From assembly GCF_014649375.1 (NCBI RefSeq), contig NZ_BMSX01000001.1, positions 310,001 to 374,000 of the forward strand: a DNA stretch of 64,000 nucleotides. The letters run 5' to 3'. Position 1 is the first letter of the stretch. Every line of letters begins with the position of its first letter. The DNA comes from Streptomyces aurantiogriseus. GTDB taxonomy: Bacteria; Actinomycetota; Actinomycetes; Streptomycetales; Streptomycetaceae. A program made the translations under genes and the position numbers. The notes below the pieces were generated by a model. It ran no database searches. It saw only the letters and a program-made list of their open reading frames with translations, and had not been told where the DNA came from. Below are positions 24,065-33,166 of this stretch, piece by piece.

Positions 24065-24973
24065 GTGTCCCGACGCCTGCGGACCGCCGTCTCGGCCGTC
24101 CTCATCGCCCTCGCCTGCCTCCTGCTGCCCTTCGGCACACTGGCGGCCTGGGCGGCGTACGGGCTGACGGACACCGGACGCTACGTCACCACGATGGCGC
24201 CGCTGGCCTCCGACCCCGCCGTACGGGACGCCGTCGCGGACACGGTCGGTGAGGGCATCCTGCGGGAGGCGGCCCGCGACGGGCGCCGGCCGTCCGCGGA
24301 GGTGGCCCCCTTCGTGCACGACGCGGTGCTCTCCTTCACCCGCACCCGGGCCTTCCACGCCGGGTGGGACGCGGCCAACGAGGCCACGCACCAGTCGGTC
24401 ATGGCCGCCCTGCGCGACGACCGCGTCGGCGACGTCACCGTGGACCTGACGCCGGTGGCCGCCCGCATCCAGCGCCAACTCGCCGCCGAGCGGCTGCCGT
24501 TCGCGAAACGCGTCCCGATACCGCACAGCCGGGTCACCGTCCTCCCCGCCCGTGACCTGGCCGCACTCCGGAAGGGCTATCACGTGCTCGACGTCGCCGG
24601 TTTCTGGCTCCCCCTCACGGCCGTCGCGCTCGCCGTCACCGGCATCGCCGTGGCGGCCTGCCGCCGCCGCGCCCTCACCGCGACGGCCCTCGGCACGGCC
24701 CTGGGCGGCGCGTTCCTCGGCCTCGCGGTGGCCATCGGCCGCCACCTCACCCTCGCGGACCTCCCCGACCACAGCCACCGCCCGGCCGCGGCGGCCGTCT
24801 ACGACACCCTCACCGCGACGCTGCGCACGGCGTCCTGGCTGCTGTTGGCGCTGGGGCTGACAGTGGCGGGCGGGGTGTGGTTCACCCGGTACCTCCGTGT
24901 TCCGGCCCGGGGCTCCGCCCCGGATCCCGGGCACTCACCCACCACTCATCCGACTCGGCTGGACACAGGGTGA
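24065..24973 (+). CDS. Hypothetical membrane protein, 302 aa
   Basis: One N-terminal helix (AVSAVLIALACLLLPFGTLA), an extracellular domain of about 130 residues beginning TDTGRYVTTMAPLASDPAV, then three further helices (about residues 183-205, 211-230 and 258-278). The layout is that of unnamed Streptomyces membrane proteins. The start is uncertain: GTG 24065 gives a natural N-terminus (SRRLRTAVS) but its GGAGG is only one base away; TTG 23996 is an alternative. The last 25 residues are read from an interspersed GC repeat (24900 on), so the original C-terminus may have been shorter. Confidence 0.7.
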   Translation: MSRRLRTAVSAVLIALACLLLPFGTLAAWAAYGLTDTGRYVTTMAPLASDPAVRDAVADTVGEGILREAARDGRRPSAEVAPFVHDAVLSFTRTRAFHAGWDAANEATHQSVMAALRDDRVGDVTVDLTPVAARIQRQLAAERLPFAKRVPIPHSRVTVLPARDLAALRKGYHVLDVAGFWLPLTAVALAVTGIAVAACRRRALTATALGTALGGAFLGLAVAIGRHLTLADLPDHSHRPAAAAVYDTLTATLRTASWLLLALGLTVAGGVWFTRYLRVPARGSAPDPGHSPTTHPTRLDTG

Positions 24974-25050
24974 ACGCCCTCCGGGTCTTCGCCCCCAGAC
25001 CCCAGCGGGGGGCTCCGCCCCCTGCCCCCCAGCGCCGCCTTCCGCACCCC
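24900..25050. repeat. GC-rich interspersed palindromic repeats
   Basis: CCCGGGGCTCCGCCCCGG at about 24908-24925 and the unit CCCCCAGACCCCAGCGGGGG followed by GGGCTCCGCCCC at about 24990-25022, the familiar gggctccgcccc element of Streptomyces intergenic DNA. It extends into the 3' end of the membrane-protein frame. Confidence 0.7.
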
Positions 25051-25088
25051 CACCGACGCCTCCCCTTGCGCCCCGCAACTCCGCCCCC

Positions 25089-26438
25089 TCACCCAAGCCC
25101 CACCCCCCGCGCCACCCCCGCAAGCACCCCCAAGGCCCGCCCCAACTCCTCCTCCCCCGCGGACGCGAGCCCCAGCCGCACCGCGTTCGGGGTGCGGTGC
25201 GGGTCGACGGTGAAGGCTGTGCCGGGGGTGAGGGCGATGCCGTGGGTGGCGGCTGCCGCTGTGAAAGTGTCCGCCCGCCAGGGGGCGGGGAGTTCCCACC
25301 AGGCGAAGTAGGCGTGCGGGGCGGTGTGGACGGTGAAACCGTCCAGGCGGTCCGCCAGCAGCCGCTGGCGGCGCGCCGCGTCGGCCCGCTTCGCCGCCAC
25401 CAGGCGTGCCACGGTCCCGTCCCCGGCCCACCGCACCGCCGCCTCCAACGCGAACCGCCCCGCACTCCACCCCCCGGACCGCACCGCGCCGGCCACCGCC
25501 TCGACCCGGTGCGGCGGTACGACGAGGAAGCCGACGGTCAGTCCCGGCGCGACCCGCTTGGACAGCCCGTCGACGACATGGGTCAGCTCGGGTGCGTGAG
25601 CGGCGAGCGGGACGGCGTCCGGCTGGAGGAAGGACCAGATGCGGTCCTCGACGGCCGGGATGCCCAAGGCCCGTATCGTGCCCGCGAGTTCACGCAGCCG
25701 CCCATCACTCGTCCGCAGCGATGTCGGGTTGTGCAGGGCGGGCTGGACGTAGAGGGCGGAGAGGGGAGCGGTGCGGTGGGCGGCGGCGACGGCGTCCGGT
25801 CGTAGGCCCTCCCCGTCACCGGCGATCGGCACCAGCACGATCCCCAACCGGGCCGCGATCTCCTTGACCAGGGGATACGTCAGTTGCTCCACTCCGACCC
25901 GGCCGCCCGGCCGGACCAGGGAGGCGAGGGCGGCGGCGATGGCCTGGCGGGCGTTGCCCGTGAAGAGGAACCGGCCGGGGTCGGGGCGCCAGCCGGGGAG
26001 GCCGAGCAGGTCGGCCGCGGCCGCGCGGGCGGCGGCGGTGCCGTCGGCGGCGGCCGGACGCATCGCCTCGCTCAGCACATCCGGCCTGAGCAGCGGGGTG
26101 AGGGCAGGCGTCAGCAGCTCGGACTGGCCCGGCGCGGACGGGTAGTTGAGCTCCAGGTTCACCGGAGCGGCCGTGGCCGTCTCGACGAGCGCCCGCCCCT
26201 GCTCGACCACCGGGGTGGCCCGCACGAAGGTCCCGCGGCCGACCTCGCCCACCACCAGCCCGCGCCGCACGAGTTCGCCGTACACCCGCCCGGCCGTCGA
26301 GGCGGCGATGCGGTGCCGTCGGGCGAAACGCCGCTGTGGCGGGAGCTGTTGGCCGGGGACCAGCCGTCCGGCGGCGATGTCGTCGGCGATGCGGTCGGCG
26401 ATACGTCGGTAGTCGTCCACCCGGTCCCCCCATGACAT
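25089..26438 (-). CDS. MocR-type (GntR-aminotransferase) regulator, 449 aa
   Basis: A winged-helix GntR domain (residues 8-75: DDYRRIADRIADDIAAGRLV … GTFVRAT) is joined to a class I aminotransferase fold (115-440) with the PLP lysine in VDGLSKRVAPGLTVGF and NPTSLRTS upstream. MocR proteins use PLP as ligand or cofactor to switch vitamin B6, GABA or amino-acid genes. ATG 26438 starts right at an 11-bp direct repeat. No PLP synthase or gabT lies beside it; the divergent neighbour is an alpha/beta hydrolase sharing the repeats, the likely target. Confidence 0.9.
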   Translation of the reverse strand: MSWGDRVDDYRRIADRIADDIAAGRLVPGQQLPPQRRFARRHRIAASTAGRVYGELVRRGLVVGEVGRGTFVRATPVVEQGRALVETATAAPVNLELNYPSAPGQSELLTPALTPLLRPDVLSEAMRPAAADGTAAARAAAADLLGLPGWRPDPGRFLFTGNARQAIAAALASLVRPGGRVGVEQLTYPLVKEIAARLGIVLVPIAGDGEGLRPDAVAAAHRTAPLSALYVQPALHNPTSLRTSDGRLRELAGTIRALGIPAVEDRIWSFLQPDAVPLAAHAPELTHVVDGLSKRVAPGLTVGFLVVPPHRVEAVAGAVRSGGWSAGRFALEAAVRWAGDGTVARLVAAKRADAARRQRLLADRLDGFTVHTAPHAYFAWWELPAPWRADTFTAAAATHGIALTPGTAFTVDPHRTPNAVRLGLASAGEEELGRALGVLAGVARGVGLG

Positions 26439-26470
26439 TGCACCGAGAGCAAAGATCTTATTGCACCGAG
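26437..26470. promoter_or_regulatory. 11-bp direct repeat, candidate MocR operator
   Basis: ATTGCACCGAG at 26437-26447 and again at 26460-26470, exact, 23 bp apart (about two helical turns). Direct repeats are the usual MocR operator form. The second copy contains TTGCAC, the -35 box of the alpha/beta hydrolase promoter. Confidence 0.75.
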
Positions 26471-26484
26471 GAGTTGCCCGACCC

Positions 26485-26490
26485 TAGGGT
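26485..26490 (+). promoter_or_regulatory. -10 box of leaderless alpha/beta hydrolase gene
   Basis: TAGGGT, seven bases before ATG 26498; -35 TTGCAC at 26461-26466 with an 18-bp spacer. Confidence 0.6.
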
Positions 26491-26497
26491 CGACGCC

Positions 26498-27325
26498 ATG
26501 GCACCCTTCCTCGCATACGAGGACAAAGGCACGGATACCACCCTTGCCCCTCTCGTCCTCATCCACGGCCACCCCTTCGACCACACCATGTGGGCCCCCC
26601 AGGTGGAGGCCTTCGCCTCCAGCCGCCGCGTCATCGCCCCCGACCTGCGCGGCTACGGCACCTCCCCCGTCGCCCCCGGCCTCACCCCCCTCTCCCGCTT
26701 CGCCCAGGACATCGAGGAGCTCCTGGACGACCTGAAGGCGGACACCTGCGTCCTGGCCGGCCTGTCGATGGGCGGCCAGATCGCGATGGAGTGCTACGAC
26801 CGCTTCGGCGACCGCATCGTCGGCCTCGTCCTCGCCGACACCTTCCCGGCCCCGGAGACACCCGCCGGCAGGGCGGCCCGCAACCGGATGGCCGACCGCC
26901 TGCTGCGCGAGGGCATGCGCGGCTACGCCGACGAGGTCCTGGACAAGATGGTCGCCCCCTACGCCGACCCCGAGGTCAAGGCCCACGTCCACCGCATGAT
27001 GACCGCCACCCCGCCCGAGGGCGCCGCCGCGGCCCTGCGCGGCCGCGCCGAACGCCCCGACTACCGCCCCCTCCTCACCCGCGTCACCGTCCCCACCCTG
27101 ATCGTCGTCGGCGCGGACGACGAGTTCACCCCGGTGTCCGACGCCGAGGACATGCACGCCCTCGTCCCGGACTCCGTCCTGAGGGTCATCGAGGGGTCCG
27201 CGCACATGCCGAATCTGGAGCGGGCGGGAGAGTTCAACGGGGTGTTGGGGGAGTTCCTGAGCCGTGTGGACGGTGGTGTCGACGACCACGTCGCCGGCTG
27301 TGTCGACGGGCGTGTCCACGGCTGA
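26498..27325 (+). CDS. Alpha/beta hydrolase, 275 aa
   Basis: Serine hydrolase of the alpha/beta fold. Oxyanion segment LVLIHGHPFDHTMW, nucleophile elbow GLSMGG (Ser of G-x-S-x-G), catalytic Asp in VVGADDEFTP and His in EGSAHMPNLE are all present, in the order of esterases, lactonases or epoxide-hydrolase-like enzymes. The last 20 residues (VDGGVDDHVAGCVDGRVHG) are an imperfect repeat-like tail beyond the normal domain end. No ribosome site: TAGGGT seven bases upstream suggests a leaderless mRNA. Probably controlled by the divergent MocR regulator. Substrate unknown. Confidence 0.9.
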   Translation: MAPFLAYEDKGTDTTLAPLVLIHGHPFDHTMWAPQVEAFASSRRVIAPDLRGYGTSPVAPGLTPLSRFAQDIEELLDDLKADTCVLAGLSMGGQIAMECYDRFGDRIVGLVLADTFPAPETPAGRAARNRMADRLLREGMRGYADEVLDKMVAPYADPEVKAHVHRMMTATPPEGAAAALRGRAERPDYRPLLTRVTVPTLIVVGADDEFTPVSDAEDMHALVPDSVLRVIEGSAHMPNLERAGEFNGVLGEFLSRVDGGVDDHVAGCVDGRVHG

Positions 27326-27387
27326 TCATTCCTTTGATCCCGTGGCCGGGCCGGCTAATCCCTTGGCCTGGCCGGCGCCCCCGCGAC

Positions 27388-27393
27388 TACCGT
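27388..27393 (+). promoter_or_regulatory. -10 box of leaderless gene at 27402
   Basis: TACCGT, eight bases before ATG 27402. Confidence 0.45.
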
Positions 27394-27401
27394 CGCACCC
27401 C

Positions 27402-27746
27402 ATGAACCGGACAACGACCCTCTGGCGCCCCACCGGCCCCGAGGAGCTGGCCCTCGTCGAGGCATCCGGGTGGACCGCCTGGCCGCCGCGGTTGCCCGAG
27501 CAGCCGATCTTCTATCCCGTCCTGAACGAGGACTACGCGGTCCGGATCGCGCGGGACTGGAACGTGCCCGCCTCCGGAGTCGGATACGTCACGCGGTTCG
27601 AGGTCGAGAGCGAGTTCCTCGAGCGGTATCCGGTGCGCCAGGCCGGCGGAGAGACCATCCTGGAGCTCTGGGTGCCGGCGGAGGAGTTGGATGAGTTCAA
27701 CGCGCACATCGTCGGACGCATCGAGGTCGTCCGGGAATTCCGCTGA
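27402..27746 (+). CDS. Conserved small protein, ADP-ribosylation/crystallin J1-annotated type, 114 aa
   Basis: Matches from memory a Streptomyces protein set that opens TTLWRPTGPEELALVEASGW, then WPPRLPEQPIFYPVLNEDYA, and ends WVPAEELDEFNAHIVG; these are commonly labelled ADP-ribosylation/crystallin J1, though I see no real ADP-ribosyl-hydrolase motif. It is soluble, compact and without Cys. No ribosome site precedes ATG 27402 but TACCGT lies eight bases upstream, so it may be leaderless. The next gene starts 7 bp after its stop, suggesting an operon. Confidence 0.8.
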   Translation: MNRTTTLWRPTGPEELALVEASGWTAWPPRLPEQPIFYPVLNEDYAVRIARDWNVPASGVGYVTRFEVESEFLERYPVRQAGGETILELWVPAEELDEFNAHIVGRIEVVREFR

Positions 27747-27753
27747 GGCACCC

Positions 27754-28710
27754 GTGAGGCGCGGGGGGCGGCGGTCGGCCGCCTGGTGCGCCGGGCTGCT
27801 GTTCGTCGGGGTGAGCGTGGTCGTGGGGTGCCGGACCGGTGACACCGACGCCTTCACGCCGGTACCGCAGCTCCTCGCCTTTCTGCCGTGGCTGCTCGTG
27901 CCGACGGGGCTGGGGCTGCTGTTGTCCCTGCTGGGCCGCTGGCTGACCGGGCTGGTGTGGGGAGTCGTGCTGCTCGGGCTCCTCGCCTGGTTCATCGAGC
28001 CGTACGGGAAGAGCAGTCAGCCCGAGGGGGCGGCGGTCGCACGGCTGCGCGTACTGACCTCGAACGTCGAGTTCGGGCAGGCCACCGATGCGCTGATCGC
28101 CGCCGTTCGCCGTGAGAAGCCGGACCTCGTGTTCGTGGAGGAGTGCGAATACGGCTGTCAGGCGGCGGTCACGCGGGAACTCGGGGCGGCGTATCCGCAT
28201 CGGCGGGCCGTGGCGGGGGGCACCTCCGTCGGGTCCGTCGTCCTCAGCCGCTTTCCGCTGACACCCGCCCCCGCCGTCCCCGGCCGCATGGGCATGCCCG
28301 GGGCCGTCGCCGACGTCGACGGGCGGGCCGTACGGCTGCAGCTCGCGCATCCCATGCCGCCGCTGCCGCGCCAGGTCGCCCTGTGGAAGCGGGAGCTGGG
28401 CCGGCTGCGGGACTTCGCCGCCGAGCACCGCGACGACGGGCCGCTGATCCTCGCCGGCGACTTCAACGCCTCCCAGGACCACGCGGCCTTCCGCCGCATC
28501 CTCGACACCGGGCTGTCCGACGCCGCCCGCCTCGCCGGCGCACACCGCGAGCCGAGCTGGCCGGCGCGGACGACACCGACGCTGGGCGCCCAGATCGACC
28601 ATGTCCTGGTCTCCGGGGAGTTCTCGGCGAGCCGGGCCCGGTTCCTCGACCTGCCGGACACCGACCACCGCTCCCTGGTCGTCGACGTCACGCTGCACCG
28701 GGGGAGCTGA
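27754..28710 (+). CDS. Endonuclease/exonuclease/phosphatase family membrane protein, 318 aa
   Basis: The N-terminal 90 residues have three membrane helices. The C-terminal part is an EEP (DNase I-like) domain: LTSNVEF, PDLVFVEE (metal Glu), LILAGDFNAS (the Asp-x-Asn signature) and DHVLVS, TDHRSLVV (catalytic His). The active site is probably extracytoplasmic given the membrane topology. Start GTG 27754 is preceded by GAGG and lies 7 bp after the previous stop. Substrate (nucleic acid or phospholipid) undetermined. Confidence 0.88.
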   Translation: MRRGGRRSAAWCAGLLFVGVSVVVGCRTGDTDAFTPVPQLLAFLPWLLVPTGLGLLLSLLGRWLTGLVWGVVLLGLLAWFIEPYGKSSQPEGAAVARLRVLTSNVEFGQATDALIAAVRREKPDLVFVEECEYGCQAAVTRELGAAYPHRRAVAGGTSVGSVVLSRFPLTPAPAVPGRMGMPGAVADVDGRAVRLQLAHPMPPLPRQVALWKRELGRLRDFAAEHRDDGPLILAGDFNASQDHAAFRRILDTGLSDAARLAGAHREPSWPARTTPTLGAQIDHVLVSGEFSASRARFLDLPDTDHRSLVVDVTLHRGS

Positions 28711-28719
28711 CGGACGCGC

Positions 28720-28750
28720 GGCGGCGAGGACGATGAACGCCCTCGCCGCC
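28720..28750. terminator. Hairpin terminator between convergent genes
   Basis: GGCGGCGAGG / CCTCGCCGCC, perfect 10-bp arms, 11-base loop, between the EEP and PhoX stops. Confidence 0.65.
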
Positions 28751-28774
28751 GTCGTCGGCCGGGATGGGCCGTGG

Positions 28775-30859
28775 CTAGACGCCGATGTCGTCGCCGTCCG
28801 CGCGCCACACGGCCACGACCGCCGGGCGAACGATCTTGCCCGGTCCGTCCGGCCAGGTGCTCGCCGGCTTCTCCACCGTCGCGCCGTCGATCTCACCCGG
28901 GTGCTGCACGGCGACGAGCACCCGCCGCTCCTGGATGATCGGACCGCAGGTCTCGGCACCCTTCGGGACGGTCAGGAACTGCTTCAGCTCACCGCGCCGC
29001 GCACCGCGCGTCGCGACACCGAACAGACCGTCGTGCGAGCCGAGCTGGGCGCCGTCCGTGGAGATCCACAGGTTGCCGTAGGGGTCGAAGGCCACGTTGT
29101 CCGGGCAGGAGATCGGGCTGACGTCGTCCTTCGGGAAGCCCGCGAAGTACGTCGCCGGGTCGTCGGGGTCGCCCGCGACGAGGAACAGCGACCAGGCGAA
29201 CTTCGTGCTCTCCGGCTGGTTCCAGCGCTCGGTGAGTTCGAGCACGTGCCCGTGCTTGTTGGCGTTGCGCGGGTTGGCCTCGTCCGCCTTGGCGTTCGTG
29301 CCGACACCGCGGTTGGAGTTGTTGGTGAGGGCGACGTAGACCTTGCCGGTGACCGGGCTGGGCTCGATGTCCTCGGGGCGGTCCATCTTCGTCGCGCCGA
29401 CCTTGTCACCGGCCAGACGGGTGAAGACGAACACCTCCTCCGCGGTCATGCCCTCGACGTGCGAGACGGCGCCCTTCGCGGTGGCGGTGGCCAGCGGGAT
29501 CCACTCGCCGCTGCCGTCGAACTCGCCGTCGCTCGGGAGCTTGCCGGTGCCGTCGATCTCGATGGCCGGGGAGTCGCCGGTCAGCTTGGCGACGTACAGG
29601 GTGCCCTCGTCGAGCAGGGAGAGGTTGTGCTCGCGGACCGCGCGGCTGGTGCCGTGCTTCATCCGCTTGCTGCTGACGAACTTGTAGAAGTAGTCGAAGC
29701 GCTCGTCGTCACCGGAGTAGACGACGGGACGCCCGTCGCAGGTGAGCCGGACGGTCGCGGCCTCGTGCTTGAACCGGCCGAGCGCGGTGTGCTTGCGGGG
29801 CGTGGAGGCCGGGTCGTACGGGTCGAACTCCACCACGTACCCGAAGCGGTGGACCTCGTTCGGCTCCTGGGCGACGTCGAACCGCTTGTCGAAACGTTCC
29901 CACTTGCGCTCGGTGGCGCCGGTGCCGATGCCGTACCGCTTGTCGGTGGCGCGGCTGCTGTTGGCGAAGTACTGGTTGAAGTTCTCCTCGCCGTGGAGGG
30001 TGGTGCCCCAGGGGGTCGTACCGCCCGAGCAGTTGTTCAGCGTGCCCAGGGCCTTGGTCCCCGTCGGGTCGGCGGAGGTCTTCAGGAGCGCGGAGCCGGC
30101 GGCGGGGCCGGTGATGCGGAACTCGGTGGTGGCGGTGACACGCCGGTTGAGCGGGTGCCGCGGCACGGCGACGAGCTTGCCGGTCTTCCGGTCGCCCTCC
30201 ACGACGACGGCGGACAGCCCGTGCGCGGCCCAGGCGATCTCGACCTGCTGCCGGGTGGGGTTGGCGGCGTCGTAGCCGCGGAACATGAGGATCTCGTCGG
30301 TGTACTCGTGGTTGGCGACGAGGAGCTGCCGGTTCCGCTCCCCGGGCAGGGGCAGCAGGGCGAGGAAGTCGTTGTTGTACCCGAACTGGCCCGCCTGGGC
30401 GGCCGGGGTCTGGTTCTCCGGGTCGAAGGCCGGCGCACCGCGCAGGATGGGCTCACCCCAGCGGATCACGACGTTCTGCCCGTAGCCGTCCGGGACGGTC
30501 ACGGCGTCGGTGGTGTTCGGAGCGACGGAGCTGTACCGCAGCCCACGCGCGCCCTTGCTCGGGGCCGACGGCTTCCCGTACGACGCCGCGGACGCCTCCG
30601 GGGTCGCCGCACCGGCCGGGCGCGCCCCCGCGACGCTCGCCGCACCGGCGGCACCCGCGACGGTGACGACGGCGGCGGCGCGCATCATCGAGCGGCGGCT
30701 CAGGGCCCCCGCGATGACGTCACCCACGTACTCGTTGTCGCTGGTGTTGGGCACCTCGTGGAAGCAGGCGTCACCACACCGGAAACGACAGGTCATGGCG
30801 GATCGTCCGCCGGGATGCGACTGGGACGGCGTTCCGATCAGCGGCAGCAGCTTACGCAC
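28775..30859 (-). CDS. phoX: PhoX-type (DUF839) alkaline phosphatase, 694 aa
   Basis: Secreted phosphomonoesterase using Ca/Fe cofactors. A Tat signal SRRSMMR lies near residue 54 after a long pre-region, as typical for PhoX. Family blocks seen are NHEY, HGLSAVVVEGD, LNNCSGGTTPWGTTL, EENFNQY, GRFKHEAATV, VYSGDDERFDY and the propeller ends FDPYGNLWISTDG. Start GTG 30859 is set by GGGGAG seven to ten bases upstream. A PHO box (30930-30951) lies 71 bp before it, so PhoR-PhoP control under phosphate starvation is expected. Confidence 0.95.
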   Translation of the reverse strand: MRKLLPLIGTPSQSHPGGRSAMTCRFRCGDACFHEVPNTSDNEYVGDVIAGALSRRSMMRAAAVVTVAGAAGAASVAGARPAGAATPEASAASYGKPSAPSKGARGLRYSSVAPNTTDAVTVPDGYGQNVVIRWGEPILRGAPAFDPENQTPAAQAGQFGYNNDFLALLPLPGERNRQLLVANHEYTDEILMFRGYDAANPTRQQVEIAWAAHGLSAVVVEGDRKTGKLVAVPRHPLNRRVTATTEFRITGPAAGSALLKTSADPTGTKALGTLNNCSGGTTPWGTTLHGEENFNQYFANSSRATDKRYGIGTGATERKWERFDKRFDVAQEPNEVHRFGYVVEFDPYDPASTPRKHTALGRFKHEAATVRLTCDGRPVVYSGDDERFDYFYKFVSSKRMKHGTSRAVREHNLSLLDEGTLYVAKLTGDSPAIEIDGTGKLPSDGEFDGSGEWIPLATATAKGAVSHVEGMTAEEVFVFTRLAGDKVGATKMDRPEDIEPSPVTGKVYVALTNNSNRGVGTNAKADEANPRNANKHGHVLELTERWNQPESTKFAWSLFLVAGDPDDPATYFAGFPKDDVSPISCPDNVAFDPYGNLWISTDGAQLGSHDGLFGVATRGARRGELKQFLTVPKGAETCGPIIQERRVLVAVQHPGEIDGATVEKPASTWPDGPGKIVRPAVVAVWRADGDDIGV

Positions 30860-30929
30860 GATTGTTCTCCCCTTGCGTGCCCTTGGTGTGAGCGTGACGG
30901 TAGGGGGACGTATGTGCGGAAGCGCTGAC

Positions 30930-30951
30930 GCTGGGTGAACGAGAGGTGAAT
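30930..30951 (-). promoter_or_regulatory. PHO box (two 11-bp direct repeat units)
   Basis: Read on the minus strand: ATTCACCTCTC then GTTCACCCAGC, two adjacent 11-bp units matching the streptomycete PhoP consensus GTTCACCNNNN. Confidence 0.85.
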
Positions 30952-31149
30952 CCCCGGAAGCCACAAGGGTGTTGACGCGGCGGTCGACCGGGATGCCGAC
31001 AGGGCTGCCGATCGGGCCCGAGGCGGTGTTGACACACCGGGCTTCCGCCCACTCACCCCTCCCCAAGATCACCACCTGGGGCCGCTAACCTTACGTGTCC
31101 GTCCTGGCCAGGGATTGACGGGCATCAACTCACTCGAAGGGTTGCGCAC

Positions 31150-33045
31150 ATGGGCATTCTCACTCTCCTGCGGAACGCGTTCGGCCGCTCACGCAAGGAG
31201 CGCACCGCCGAGGCAGAGGGTGCGGAACGGGTTCCTTCGCAGGTAGAGGGCACGACCGAGGCATCCGCACCGACGGCACCGGAGCCGGCGGCCGAGCCGA
31301 CGGCACCGCAGCCCACGGCTGAGCCGACGCCCCCCACCCCGCCCACGGCCCAGGTGCCCGAGCCCCGCACGGCGACCAGCGAGCACGAACTGGTCGCGGC
31401 GGCCTTCGACAATGTGACGGTCCCGAAGCCGACGAGGTCGGCGGAGGAGGCGGCGCCGGAGGCCGAGACCCCGGTGAAGGCGGCACCGGAGACCGAGGCC
31501 CCGGTGGAGGCGGTGACCGCGGAAGCGGCAGAGGCCGAGACCCCGGCGGAGGCGGTGACCGCGGAAGCTGCGCCCGCCACCGAGGCCGAGGTGGAGGCGG
31601 CTGAGGAAGCCACGCCCGCCACCGAGCCCGAGGCAAAGCCGGTCGCCGAAGAGGCAGCCCCGGAGGCGGAGCAGCCGGTCGCTGAAGAGGCGGCCCCCGA
31701 GGCGGAGCAGCCGGCCGCTGACGTACCCGCGCCGGAAGCCGAGCCCGAGACCGAGCCGACCGCAGAAGAGCCGACCCCGGAGTCGGAGCCCGAGGCAGAG
31801 CCGTCCGCCGAAGAAGCGGCCGCCGAGGCCGAGCCGGCCGCCGAGGCCGCTGCAGAGCAGGAGCCGCAGGCCGAGCCGGTCGCGGAAGAGTCGGCCCCGG
31901 AGGCCGACCCCGTGCCGGACGCGGAGCCCGAGTCCGCCGCAACGGAAGAGAAGCCCGCGGAGGAGCCGCAGCCCGAGCCGGTCGCCGAGACCGTTGCGGA
32001 GCAGGAGCCGCAGGCCGAGAGCGTTGTGGAGCCCCAGCCAGAGGCCGAGCCCACCCCGGAACCGGCCACCGAGGACACGACGGCCGCTGCGGAGCAGACG
32101 GCCACGGCCGAGGCGACGGACGCGGCTGAGCCGGTGGAGCCCACCGACACGGCGGCCGCCGACGAGCCGGCGGACGCCGAGGAGTCGGCGGACACGGCCA
32201 TCCCCGCCGCCCCGGCAGAACCGGCCGACTCGGCGGAGCCCGCGGTCACGGCGGAGCCGAGCGAGCCCGCGGTCGCCGACGGCGAGGACGCCCCGCAGGG
32301 GCCACCCGCACCCGACAACGAGAGCCGCACGGGTGGTGCGGGTGGGAACGACTCGGCCGAAGGCGAAGCCGAGGCCGTTGAGGGGGGCGCCCAGCCCTCG
32401 CAGAGCCCCGTCCCGGCCCACCTCACCACCGCCTACAAGGCAGCCGGCTCCACCCTCACGAAGCTGAACCTCACCGACGCCGGCGCGAGCGTCTACCTGG
32501 TCCTCGACCGCTCCGCGTCCATGCGCCCGTACTACAAGGACGGCTCGGTCCAGGCCCTCGCCGACCAGACCCTGGCCCTCGCCGCTCACGTGGCCCCCGA
32601 GCCCAAGGTCCACGTCGTCTTCTTCTCCACGGAGGTCGACGGCACCGCCGACCTCACCCTCACCGACCCCGAGAACAAGATCGACGAGCTGCACGCAGGG
32701 CTCGGCCGCATGGGCCGTACCAGCTACCACGCCGCCGTCGAGGCCGTCGTGACCCACCACGAGAAGCACAGGGAGTCGGACCGGTCCCCCGCCCTGGTGA
32801 TCTTCCAGACGGACGGCGCCCCGGACGCCAAGACCCCCGCCACCCAGTCCCTCACCGACGCCGCGAAGAACCACCCCACCCTGTTCTTCTCCTTCGTCGC
32901 CTTCGGCGAGCACGACAACAAGGCCTTCGACTACCTCCGCAAACTGAAGACCGAGAACACGGCCTTCTTCCACGCGGGCCCCACGCCCCTCGAACTCACG
33001 GACCAGGAGCTCTACGAGGGCGTACTGGCGGCCTGGCGCCCGTAA
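31150..33045 (+). CDS. vWA domain protein with long Ala/Glu/Pro region, 631 aa
   Basis: ATG 31150 has AAGGG upstream. Residues 1-20 are basic and helical; about 25-415 are a low-complexity Ala/Glu/Pro/Thr stretch of near-repeat motifs (e.g. [20 protein letters not shown]), strongly acidic. Residues 425-631 are a TerY/TerF-like von Willebrand A domain with the [17 protein letters not shown] threonine and QTDGAPD aspartate. Metal-dependent protein binding on the cytoplasmic side is likely; in tellurite-resistance-type clusters such vWA proteins join with TerD-family proteins, which are absent here. The repeat region probably varies in length between strains. Confidence 0.85.
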   Translation: MGILTLLRNAFGRSRKERTAEAEGAERVPSQVEGTTEASAPTAPEPAAEPTAPQPTAEPTPPTPPTAQVPEPRTATSEHELVAAAFDNVTVPKPTRSAEEAAPEAETPVKAAPETEAPVEAVTAEAAEAETPAEAVTAEAAPATEAEVEAAEEATPATEPEAKPVAEEAAPEAEQPVAEEAAPEAEQPAADVPAPEAEPETEPTAEEPTPESEPEAEPSAEEAAAEAEPAAEAAAEQEPQAEPVAEESAPEADPVPDAEPESAATEEKPAEEPQPEPVAETVAEQEPQAESVVEPQPEAEPTPEPATEDTTAAAEQTATAEATDAAEPVEPTDTAAADEPADAEESADTAIPAAPAEPADSAEPAVTAEPSEPAVADGEDAPQGPPAPDNESRTGGAGGNDSAEGEAEAVEGGAQPSQSPVPAHLTTAYKAAGSTLTKLNLTDAGASVYLVLDRSASMRPYYKDGSVQALADQTLALAAHVAPEPKVHVVFFSTEVDGTADLTLTDPENKIDELHAGLGRMGRTSYHAAVEAVVTHHEKHRESDRSPALVIFQTDGAPDAKTPATQSLTDAAKNHPTLFFSFVAFGEHDNKAFDYLRKLKTENTAFFHAGPTPLELTDQELYEGVLAAWRP

Positions 33046-33077
33046 CCGGCGCGTCACCACCCGCATCGCACCCCGAC

Positions 33078-33120
33078 GGGGGGTGGACGGGACCGGCTCG
33101 ACCGGCCCCGTCCACCCCCC
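33078..33120. terminator. Hairpin terminator after vWA gene
   Basis: GGGGGGTGGACGGG / CCCGTCCACCCCCC around an inner stem ACCGG-CTCGACCGG, 13-14-bp arms. Confidence 0.75.
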
Positions 33121-33153
33121 GAAACGCATGTGAGTCGATCTTCATGAGCCCAG

Positions 33154-33159
33154 TAGGAT
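33154..33159 (+). promoter_or_regulatory. -10 box of leaderless metG
   Basis: TAGGAT, seven bases before ATG 33167. Confidence 0.5.
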
Positions 33160-33166
33160 TTCGGGC

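Noticed and set aside
31189..33129. 646-codon frame on the minus strand of the vWA gene
   Set aside because: Gly/Leu/Arg repeats are the mirror of the Glu/Ala/Pro stretch; no ribosome site.
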